NCBI GenBank assembly: GCA_036397635.1
Contig: DASWIP010000055.1
Coordinates: 1 to 11,640, forward strand
Source of the DNA: DASWIP01 sp036397635
Lineage (GTDB): Bacteria; Actinomycetota; AC-67
Direction of reading: 5' to 3'
Length of the DNA: 11,640 bases
Position numbers and translations under genes: made by a program. Numbering within the stretch: position 1 is the stretch's first letter; every line of letters starts with the position of its first letter. Of the stretch, positions 1 through 6,030 are shown piece by piece. The notes under the pieces were generated by a model. It saw nothing but the letters and a program-made list of their open reading frames with translations. It was not told the origin of the DNA and ran no database searches.

Positions 1-1
1 G

Positions 2-114
2 CCGTTCAGGGCGCGATCTGCGCCCCGAGTGCAAGGCGCGAGGAGGGCGCATATTCAGGGAATATGCAACCGACGAGCAACGCAGCAATCGGGGATGCAG
101 GCGCGTTCTGACGG
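2..114. repeat. Imperfect palindromic small repeat element with central hairpin
   Basis: The two ends pair over about 25 bases. CCGT (2-5) pairs with ACGG (111-114), CAG (7-9) with CTG (108-110), GG (10-11) with TT (106-107) as wobbles, CGCG (12-15) with CGCG (102-105), CTGC (18-21) with GCAG (97-100), and CCCCG (23-27) with CGGGG (90-94). Only short bulges interrupt this. In the middle, GCATATTC (49-56) and GAATATGC (60-67) form a perfect 8-bp stem with a 3-base loop. The element lies directly after the stop codon of the minus-strand gene that ends at 139, so it could also act as an RNA hairpin in that transcript's 3' region. The layout (outer arms plus central hairpin) resembles REP/MITE-like dispersed repeats of high-GC bacteria. 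Family membership is inference, and copy number cannot be judged from one window. Confidence 0.6.
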
Positions 115-138
115 TAAAAGGATTTCCCTAACGAGACA

Positions 139-1632
139 CTAGGCTCCGTCGGCGATACGGATCAGGCCGCCGAGGGCCCCGACGTACGCGGTGCCGTCCG
201 GGCCGATCGAGACCGGAGCGTAGTGGTTGTTGTACAGGTAGCCCGTGCCGGTGAGCTGCCGGTACACAGTTGCACCGGTGTGGAAGTCGATCGCGGTGAA
301 GTACCACGCATCCACCCCGTCAGCGCGCGCGGGCTTGGCGTACACGTAGATCAGCCCGTTCGCGAGCGACATCTTGGGCACGTTCGTGGGCGCCACCTCG
401 GAGCTGGTCCACGCGACGCTGCACGTTTCAGCTGCAACGTCGAAGTCCACGCGCGCGATCCCGGCCGCGGTCGTCGCGCCGTTCGCGGTCGAAAACGGGT
501 TCTCGTATCCGTAGTTGTTCTCGACGATCAGCGAGTTGCCGGCGGCGATCAGCGAGTTCTCGGTCGCGCTCGCGCCGGGTTCGAAGACCGGCACGCTGCA
601 AACCAGGCGCTCGTCCTCCGGCGCGGCGCCGCGACGATACACTTCGATGTTCATCGGATCAGCGTTGTCGGCGATCGCGACCAGATCGTCACCGAGCAGC
701 GTCGGGCTGGTCCCCGAACCCTGCGACAACATGCCGGGCTTGAGCGCGGCGCCGCGGTCGTAGGTCTCGCGCCAGGTCACCTGCGGCGCGCCGTCCGCGT
801 CGGCATCGAACCGATACAGGGCGGCGGCGGTGACGATGAACACGCCGCCGGTCTCGTCGACCGCGAATGAGTTGAAGACCCCCTCGCCCACGGTGGTGCT
901 GGCCGTGACCCCAGAGGTCGGATCGATCGTCCCGACCACGCCGCCCTTGCTGACGAACCAGAGGAGCCCCGACCAGTCGGGCAGCACCGAGGCGATGCAA
1001 TCCGGCGGCGCAACGTGCTGGTTCAGGTCGTAGATGTGCTCGAGCGTGAACAGAGGCTCGGGTCCGATCGACAGCACCCACACCTGGTTGGTGTTCGTGC
1101 TCACGATGCCGCGGTCCCGATGGTCGAGATAGAAGTAGCCGGCCGCGCAGAAGTCGGTCAGCGGCGTCGTACCGGGCCGCAGCATGCGTGGCGGCAGCAT
1201 CATGAACGCCAGCGTCTCCAGCGACACCGGGTCGAGCATCCGCAGATGCGCGCCGTCCAGGCTGCCGCACAGCCCGACGATGCGGCCGTGGCCGTCGAAG
1301 GTGATCGAGGCGCACTCCTCGAGCCCCAACCACGTGGAGGACACCTGGAGGTCGTTGCCCAGCGGGCCAGACCAGTCGTACGCGTCGGTCATGTAAGCGT
1401 CGTGATGCATGTTGCTGCGACCGTTCGGCGCCATGAACGGATGCTCGGGCACCCCGAACGAGGCGACCGGGTTCGGCGTCGCCGGCGCGCCCTCGAACGG
1501 GTTCGGAACCGACTGCCCCGGCTGCGAGGGGATCGCGATCGCCGGGATGCCGGCGTGAACGTAGGCAGGGGCCAGCATCAACGCAACCGCAGCAGCGACG
1601 AGCAGCCCTGATGTCATCGTCGAGTGGCGCAT
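139..1632 (-). CDS. Secreted beta-propeller-like protein, function unknown
   Basis: A 497-residue protein. The N-terminus is a classic Sec signal peptide: a short charged stretch, a hydrophobic core at residues about 9-21, then AYVHA|GIP with likely cleavage after Ala27. The mature part repeats units of about 50-60 residues in which a sensor-like strand (ITFDGHGRIVGL, FAVDETGGVFIV, SIGPDGTAYVGAL) is followed by a strand naming a stored quantity (LRMLDPVSLE, VGTIDPTSG, TAIDFHTG). This pattern suggests a six- to eight-bladed beta-propeller of the PQQ/SMP-30/NHL-like kind. Several cysteines could form disulphides outside the cell. I see no PQQ-binding or catalytic signature, so enzyme activity is not claimed. 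The ATG is preceded by GGGGAGG seven bases upstream, which fixes the start. The gene is divergent from the carotenoid/P450 pair across a 146-bp gap that must hold both promoters. Confidence 0.8.
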   Translation of the reverse strand: MRHSTMTSGLLVAAAVALMLAPAYVHAGIPAIAIPSQPGQSVPNPFEGAPATPNPVASFGVPEHPFMAPNGRSNMHHDAYMTDAYDWSGPLGNDLQVSSTWLGLEECASITFDGHGRIVGLCGSLDGAHLRMLDPVSLETLAFMMLPPRMLRPGTTPLTDFCAAGYFYLDHRDRGIVSTNTNQVWVLSIGPEPLFTLEHIYDLNQHVAPPDCIASVLPDWSGLLWFVSKGGVVGTIDPTSGVTASTTVGEGVFNSFAVDETGGVFIVTAAALYRFDADADGAPQVTWRETYDRGAALKPGMLSQGSGTSPTLLGDDLVAIADNADPMNIEVYRRGAAPEDERLVCSVPVFEPGASATENSLIAAGNSLIVENNYGYENPFSTANGATTAAGIARVDFDVAAETCSVAWTSSEVAPTNVPKMSLANGLIYVYAKPARADGVDAWYFTAIDFHTGATVYRQLTGTGYLYNNHYAPVSIGPDGTAYVGALGGLIRIADGA

Positions 1633-1762
1633 GTCCGAACCTCCCCGCGCGCTGGTTCGACGTTGCGTGCGCCGGGACCTCCCTTACCGGAGCGGGTTCG
1701 AAGAGCGGGCGTCCATGCGTTGAAGGGACTGTGCGTTGAACGAGCTGTGCGCTCCCATGTGG

Positions 1763-1768
1763 TACCGT
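1763..1768 (+). promoter_or_regulatory. Possible -10 element (TACCGT) of a leaderless transcript
   Basis: TACCGT is preceded by TG (extended -10 look) and lies 10 bases before the ATG at 1779. No Shine-Dalgarno sequence is visible before that ATG, so the mRNA may be leaderless. TCGC follows directly, as in the other promoter candidates of this window. No convincing -35 sits at 17 bp; the nearest TTGAAC (1736-1741) is 21 bp away. Confidence 0.3.
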
Positions 1769-1778
1769 CGCGCTCGCG

Positions 1779-2498
1779 ATGATCGCGCTCGAGACGCTGG
1801 TGCGGCGCTGGTTCGCTTTCGGGTTCGTCGCGGTTCTGCTCTGGGCGGCGTGGCCGGAAGGTGGCCCGAAGCGCGCGCTCCGCTTCCTCGCGATCGCCGC
1901 CCTCATCTCCTTCGCGGCTGAGTACGCGAGCACGCATACAGGGTTCCCCTACGGCCGCTACACCTACATCGCCGGGACGCACGGCGACGAGCTCTACCTG
2001 TCGAACGTTCCGCTGTTCGTGCCGCTCTCGTTCGGCGTGGTCGTCTGGGCCGGACGCGCGCTGGCGCTGGGAACGCGCGCGGCGCGCACGACGATCGGCC
2101 TGGCGGCGCTGGGCGCGCTGCTCGCGACGATGATCGACCTGGTGATCGATCCGATGACGCTGCGCGGCGAGACCTGGTTCCTCGGCGAGCTGTACCGCTT
2201 CGATCACGCCGGGATCTGGTTCGATGTGCCGTGGTCGAACTTCGGCGGCTGGCTGCTCGCGTCGTTCGCGATCATCGCGATCGACGACGCGCTCGGACGA
2301 CCGCCGGTGACCCGCGAGGCGTTCGTTCGCGGACGCGCGCTCGCGCTCGGCATGTGTGTGTTCTTCGTCGCGCTCGCGCTGGTGACCGCACATCTGGCGA
2401 TCGCGATCGGCGGCGCGACGGTCACGGTGCTGCTCGCCGCGATCGCGTTCTCGATGCCGCGCAGGCTCGAGCAGCGAACGGAGGTCACCCAACGATGA
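1779..2498 (+). CDS. CruF-like carotenoid biosynthesis membrane protein (PF04240 type)
   Basis: A 239-residue polytopic membrane protein with about six or seven hydrophobic helices (roughly residues 11-24, 36-50, 78-97, 104-122, 154-170, 186-208, 210-226). It carries the pattern of the CruF/DUF422 carotenoid family: Glu48 followed by TGFPYGRYTY (54-63), NVP (76-78), an acidic pair in MIDLVIDPM (118-126), Trp133, and GIWFDVPWSNFGGW (145-158). Characterised relatives hydrate the ends of acyclic carotenoids (1',2'-hydratase, bisanhydrobacterioruberin hydratase). Substrate and reaction here are inferred from family only, and no phytoene synthase, desaturase or LyeJ-type elongase is present in the window. 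The ATG has no clear ribosome binding site and may be read from a leaderless mRNA. Its stop overlaps the P450 start as ATGA, so the two are almost certainly one operon with coupled translation. Confidence 0.82.
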   Translation: MIALETLVRRWFAFGFVAVLLWAAWPEGGPKRALRFLAIAALISFAAEYASTHTGFPYGRYTYIAGTHGDELYLSNVPLFVPLSFGVVVWAGRALALGTRAARTTIGLAALGALLATMIDLVIDPMTLRGETWFLGELYRFDHAGIWFDVPWSNFGGWLLASFAIIAIDDALGRPPVTREAFVRGRALALGMCVFFVALALVTAHLAIAIGGATVTVLLAAIAFSMPRRLEQRTEVTQR

Positions 2499-3688
2499 TC
2501 GATCCGTTCACGCCCGAGGCGCTGGAGGATCCATATCCGCTGTACGAGCGGCTGCGCCGGCACGCCCCGGTGCACCAGCTCGACCGGACGGGCATCTGGC
2601 TGGTCTCGCGGCACGATGACCTGGTCGAGGCCGCGGGCAAGCCTGAGATCTTCTCGAGCCACATCTCCGCGATCGTCTACGCCGGCCAGGGCACCAACCC
2701 GACCGTCATCCCCGCCGATCCCGATGCGATCGGTGCGGTCGACGTGCTCGCGACCCAGGACCCTCCCTCGCACACACTGCAGCGACGCCTGGTAAGCCGC
2801 GCGCTGAACAACGCGGCGATCGCGGCGCTGGAACCCGGTATCCGCGCGTTCGTCGACGACGCGCTCGCGCCGGCACTGCGAGATGGACGGATCGGATGGA
2901 TGAGCAGCGTCGCCAACCCTTTGCCGGTCACGGTGATCACCACGCTGCTCGGACTGCCTCCCGAGGACCGGCCGAAGGTGAAGGAGTGGGCGGACGCCGG
3001 CATCGACCTCCTCTCGGGCGTCGCGCCACCCGAAAGGCTGGCGGAAGCCTGGGCGCAGATGGTCGAGTTCCTCGCCTACCTGCGCGCGCGCCTTGCCGAC
3101 CCGGCGTCGGACAGCGTGACCGCCGACATCGCCGCCGCGGTCGCGCGCGAGGACCTGAGCGAGCGCGAAGGCATGTCGGTGATGCTGCAATTGGTGGTCG
3201 CCGGCAGCGAATCCACTGCGAGCTTGATCGGAAGCGCCGCGCGCATCCTGGCGACGCAGCCCGACCTCCAACGGCGGATGCGCACCGAGCCCGAACGGCT
3301 GCCCGTGTTCCTCGAAGAGGCGCTGCGCGTCGAGTCGCCGTTCCGCGGACATTTCCGGGTCACGACGCAAGCCACGACGCTGGGCGGCATCGAGATCCCC
3401 GAGGGCGCGCGGGTCATGCTGCTATGGGCATCGGCGAATCACGACCCGTCCGCCTTCGCCCAACCGGCGAAGGTCGATCCCGACCGCGAGCAGCCCCGCG
3501 CGCACGTCGGCTTCGGCTCGGGGATCCATTTCTGCATCGGCGCGCCGCTCGCGCGCCTCGAGGCGCGGGTGGCGGTGGGCGCGCTGCTCGAACGGACGGC
3601 ATGGTTCGAGCAGTCCGGCGAACCGCGTCACGTCCCCAGCGTGTTCGTCCGCCGGCTCGAGCAGCTCGACCTCTCCCTGAAAACCTAG
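2495..3688 (+). CDS. Cytochrome P450
   Basis: A 397-residue soluble class-I-type bacterial P450, the usual length for the family. Visible signatures are the C-helix heme-propionate segment DPPSHTLQRRLV (89-100), the I-helix oxygen-activation motif AGSEST (236-241), the K-helix ExxR at Glu275/Arg278, and the heme loop FGSGIHFCIG (340-349) with proximal ligand Cys347 followed by APLARLEAR. Nothing essential is missing, so it should be an active monooxygenase. It needs a ferredoxin and reductase partner, neither of which is encoded here. The reading frame is open upstream to 2231, but the start at 2495 is chosen because GGAGGT (2480-2485) sits nine bases before it, the family N-terminus begins there (DPFTPEALEDPYPLYERLR), and it overlaps the preceding stop by four bases. 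The coupling suggests it acts on the product or substrate of the CruF-like enzyme, but that is inference. The CYP family cannot be assigned by eye. Confidence 0.93.
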   Translation: MIDPFTPEALEDPYPLYERLRRHAPVHQLDRTGIWLVSRHDDLVEAAGKPEIFSSHISAIVYAGQGTNPTVIPADPDAIGAVDVLATQDPPSHTLQRRLVSRALNNAAIAALEPGIRAFVDDALAPALRDGRIGWMSSVANPLPVTVITTLLGLPPEDRPKVKEWADAGIDLLSGVAPPERLAEAWAQMVEFLAYLRARLADPASDSVTADIAAAVAREDLSEREGMSVMLQLVVAGSESTASLIGSAARILATQPDLQRRMRTEPERLPVFLEEALRVESPFRGHFRVTTQATTLGGIEIPEGARVMLLWASANHDPSAFAQPAKVDPDREQPRAHVGFGSGIHFCIGAPLARLEARVAVGALLERTAWFEQSGEPRHVPSVFVRRLEQLDLSLKT

Positions 3689-3701
3689 CCCTCGACGCCC
3701 A

Positions 3702-3758
3702 GGCCGGGCAGGAATCGGGACGAAAGCGGCGAAACGGTAAGCTGTCGCCTGCCCGGCC
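3702..3758 (+). promoter_or_regulatory. 11-bp perfect inverted repeat flanking the DUF6351 promoter
   Basis: GGCCGGGCAGG (3702-3712) and CCTGCCCGGCC (3748-3758) are exact inverted copies separated by 35 bases. The predicted -10 hexamer TAAGCT (3738-3743) lies between them, and the right arm ends six bases before the ribosome binding site GGGAGG (3765-3770). As DNA the arms could be operator half-sites. In read-through RNA from the P450 operon they would form a GC-rich stem with a large loop. No T-run follows, so it is not a standard intrinsic terminator. Confidence 0.5.
3738..3743 (+). promoter_or_regulatory. Candidate -10 element (TAAGCT) for the DUF6351 gene
   Basis: TAAGCT matches the TAnnnT actinobacterial-type -10 and is followed by GTCGCC, close to the context of the MMPL promoter candidate (TAGGCT, GTTCGCC). 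A start site near 3750 would leave a leader of about 27 bases carrying GGGAGG at 3765-3770. No clear -35 is seen. Confidence 0.4.
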
Positions 3759-3776
3759 GAACCAGGGAGGATCCTC

Positions 3777-5864
3777 ATGAGGCGCACGCTCTCGATCGCC
3801 ATCGCCGCATCGCTGCTCGTCACGCTTCCGGTCATCTCCCGAGCAGAGCCCGGCGTTCAGATCACCGTGTTGTCCAACCGCGCGGATCTGGTGACGGGCG
3901 GCGACGCGCTCGTCGAGATCGTGCTACCCGAAGGCGCCGACGCGGCCGATCTGGCGGTGGACGTCGACGGCGTCGATGTCACCGACGCGTTCGCCGATCG
4001 GGGCGGCCGCATCATCGGGTCGGTGGACGACCTCGCCGTCGGTGCGAACGAGCTGACCGCCCAGCTGCTGGACGGACCGGGCGCGACGCTCACCATCACC
4101 AACCACCCGATCGGTGGCCCCGTGTTCTCGGGGGCCCAGATCCAACCGTGGCTTTGCACCACTTCCTCGAACGGTTTGGGCGAGCCGCAGGACCTACAGT
4201 GCAATGCGCCGACGACGTACTCGTACCTCTACCGCTCCACCGCCGGGGCCGGACTGGTCTCCTACGACCCGGACAACCCGCCGTCGGACGTGGCCACTAC
4301 TACCACCGACGAAGGCGCCGAGGTCCCCTTCATCGTCCGGCGCGAGCGCGGGACCGCGAACCGCGGCATCTACGACATCGCCGTGCTGTTCGATCCGGCA
4401 CAGCCCTGGGAGCCTTGGGCGCCGCAGGCCGGCTGGAACGGGAAGATCTCGTACGTCTTCGGCGCGAGCTGCGGCACGATCCACTCGCAGTCGTCGCCGG
4501 CCGGCGTGCTCAACGAGTTCCAGCTCGGGCGCGGGTTCATGATCGTGAACTCCTCGATGAACAACCTCGGCAACAACTGCAACACCGTGGTGTCTGCCGA
4601 GTCGACGATGATGCTCAAAGAGCATGTGGCAGAGACCTATGGAGAGTTCCGCTACACGATCGGGTCGGGCTGCTCGGGCGGATCCATCGGCCAGCACATG
4701 GTGTCCAACGCCTACCCCGGCCTGGTGGATGGCATCCAGCCCAACTGCAGCTTCGACGACAACTGGTCGACCGGCCTGGAGGTAATTGACTGCCACCTGC
4801 TCGTCGCCTACTACGCGCGGTTCCCGCACCTGTGGGCAGCCGCACAGCAGCAAGCGTTCGTCAACGGACACATGTCGCCGAGCAGCTGTATCGCCTGGGA
4901 GGCGCTGTTCGCGCCGGTCGCCGATCCCAAGGGCGGATGCGGCCTGCCCGCCGAGCAGGAGTACAACCCGGAGACGAACCCCGACGGGTGCCGTGGATCG
5001 CTCGCCGACTACATGGTGTCGGTCGTCGGGCAACGGCCGCAGGACGGGTTCGCGAACCTGCCCTACGACAACATCGGCATGCAATATGGCCTGAATGCGC
5101 TCAACTCCGGGCTGATCGCGCCCGAGCAGTTCGTCCATCTGAACGAGAACGTCGGGGGCCTGGACATCGACTTCTTCCCGACGGCCGAGCGGCGCGAGGT
5201 CGACGGCGACTCGCTCCACACGCTCTATCAGAGCGGACAGATCAACGACGGGGCGCAACTGGATCAGGTGGCGATGATCGATCTGCGGGGCACGAGCAAC
5301 AACGAGATCCACACCGACTTCCACACCTACTCGATGCGCGCGCGGTTGCTTCGCGCCAACGGCCACGCCGACAACCACGTGATCTGGTCCAGCCCCGTGC
5401 CGCTGGTCGGCGATCCCGCGTGGACGCAGCAGGCCTTCCTGCTGCTGGACCGCTGGCTGTCGGCCGTCGAGGCGGACACCAGCGACGCGCCACGCGAGGT
5501 CAAGATCGTGCGGAACAAACCGGCCGACGCGGTGGACGCGTGCTGGGTGGGCGGACGCAGGGTCACCGACATGAACGTGTGCCGGCCGCTGTTCCCCTAC
5601 TACGGCGCGCCGCGGATCGCCGCGGGCGGGCCATCGACCCACGACATCGGGAAGTGCACGCTGAAGCCGCTCGAGCAGGGTGATTACACGGTCTCGTTCA
5701 CCGAGGATCAGTGGGCGCGCCTGGAGGCGACGTTCCCCGACGGCGTGTGCGACTGGTCCAAGCCCGGCATCGATCAGGTGTCTTCGACCCCATGGATGAC
5801 CTTCGCGGGTGGCCCCGGCGGCGAGCCGCTCGGCGACCCGCCTGTGTCACAACCGCTCGCGTAG
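3777..5864 (+). CDS. Secreted DUF6351 family protein, putative alpha/beta-hydrolase
   Basis: A 695-residue exported protein. The N-terminus is a Sec signal peptide (MRRTLSIAIAASLLVTLPVI, then SRA|EP near residue 23). A beta-rich Ig-like N-terminal part (about 26-110) contains SNRADLVTGGDALVEI and is followed by the family segment NHPIGGPVFSGAQIQPW (109-125). The hydrolase core holds the nucleophile elbow GCSGG (298-302) with Ser300 as candidate nucleophile. Asp502 (IDLRG) and His512/His516 (NEIHTDFH) are plausible remaining triad members. GCSGG recalls the GCSTG motif of tannase/feruloyl esterases, so an extracellular esterase is the likeliest role; the substrate is unknown. Many cysteines suggest disulphides. 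Length and the C-terminal CDWSKPGIDQ region agree with full-length DUF6351 proteins. The start has GGGAGG six bases upstream. The last 96 bases and 27 bases beyond the stop are duplicated at 10839-10961. Confidence 0.85.
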   Translation: MRRTLSIAIAASLLVTLPVISRAEPGVQITVLSNRADLVTGGDALVEIVLPEGADAADLAVDVDGVDVTDAFADRGGRIIGSVDDLAVGANELTAQLLDGPGATLTITNHPIGGPVFSGAQIQPWLCTTSSNGLGEPQDLQCNAPTTYSYLYRSTAGAGLVSYDPDNPPSDVATTTTDEGAEVPFIVRRERGTANRGIYDIAVLFDPAQPWEPWAPQAGWNGKISYVFGASCGTIHSQSSPAGVLNEFQLGRGFMIVNSSMNNLGNNCNTVVSAESTMMLKEHVAETYGEFRYTIGSGCSGGSIGQHMVSNAYPGLVDGIQPNCSFDDNWSTGLEVIDCHLLVAYYARFPHLWAAAQQQAFVNGHMSPSSCIAWEALFAPVADPKGGCGLPAEQEYNPETNPDGCRGSLADYMVSVVGQRPQDGFANLPYDNIGMQYGLNALNSGLIAPEQFVHLNENVGGLDIDFFPTAERREVDGDSLHTLYQSGQINDGAQLDQVAMIDLRGTSNNEIHTDFHTYSMRARLLRANGHADNHVIWSSPVPLVGDPAWTQQAFLLLDRWLSAVEADTSDAPREVKIVRNKPADAVDACWVGGRRVTDMNVCRPLFPYYGAPRIAAGGPSTHDIGKCTLKPLEQGDYTVSFTEDQWARLEATFPDGVCDWSKPGIDQVSSTPWMTFAGGPGGEPLGDPPVSQPLA

Positions 5865-5891
5865 AAGCAGGCAGATCAGGCGGCGCTGGGA
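5769..5891 (+). repeat. Direct repeat copy A (3' end of DUF6351 gene)
   Basis: These 123 bases match 10839-10961 at 120 positions with no gaps (offset 5070). The differences are 5783 T/C, 5861 G/C and 5886 C/A. The first two fall at third codon positions (Ser TCT/TCC, Ala GCG/GCC) and do not change the protein; the third lies after the stop. Copy A is in its native place, covering the last 31 codons and part of the 3' flank. It could be the left junction of an integrated element, or simply the parent of a duplicated fragment. Confidence 0.95.
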
Positions 5892-5990
5892 CTCGCCGTA
5901 CCGCTCGCTGGGAACGCAAGGACGCACCTGCGAGGCGAACCGTGTCCGCTTCGTCCTTCGGCAGGCCTGAGGGCCGCCGTGTGCTCGTTG

Positions 5991-5996
5991 TAGGCT
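5991..5996 (+). promoter_or_regulatory. Candidate -10 element (TAGGCT) for the MMPL gene
   Basis: TAGGCT followed by GTTCGCC lies 34 bases before the GTG start and upstream of a strong ribosome binding site (GGGGGAGGG, 6014-6022). The -35 region at the usual spacing contains only a weak match (CCTGAG). A GGC-A-GGCC/GGCC-GCC hairpin (5960-5978) lies just upstream. Confidence 0.4.
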
Positions 5997-6030
5997 GTTC
6001 GCCGTTCACCCACGGGGGAGGGATCGCATC

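Noticed and set aside
689..1933. Minus-strand frame (414 codons) overlapping the propeller gene and the CruF-like gene
   Set aside because: It is a shadow of the propeller gene in another phase; the start, signal peptide and ribosome binding site support 139-1632 instead.
2231..2494. N-terminal extension of the P450 frame by 88 codons
   Set aside because: The extension lies wholly inside the CruF-like gene, is Arg-rich and non-homologous; the ATG at 2495 has the ribosome binding site.
4194..5642. Long minus-strand open frame (482 codons) opposite DUF6351
   Set aside because: It is the codon-phase mirror of a clearly conserved gene; its Arg/Val/Gly-rich product lacks any domain.
5918..5958. 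AAGGACG/CGTCCTT inverted repeat after the DUF6351 gene as a terminator
   Set aside because: Seven base pairs with a 27-base loop and no T-run is too weak to call.
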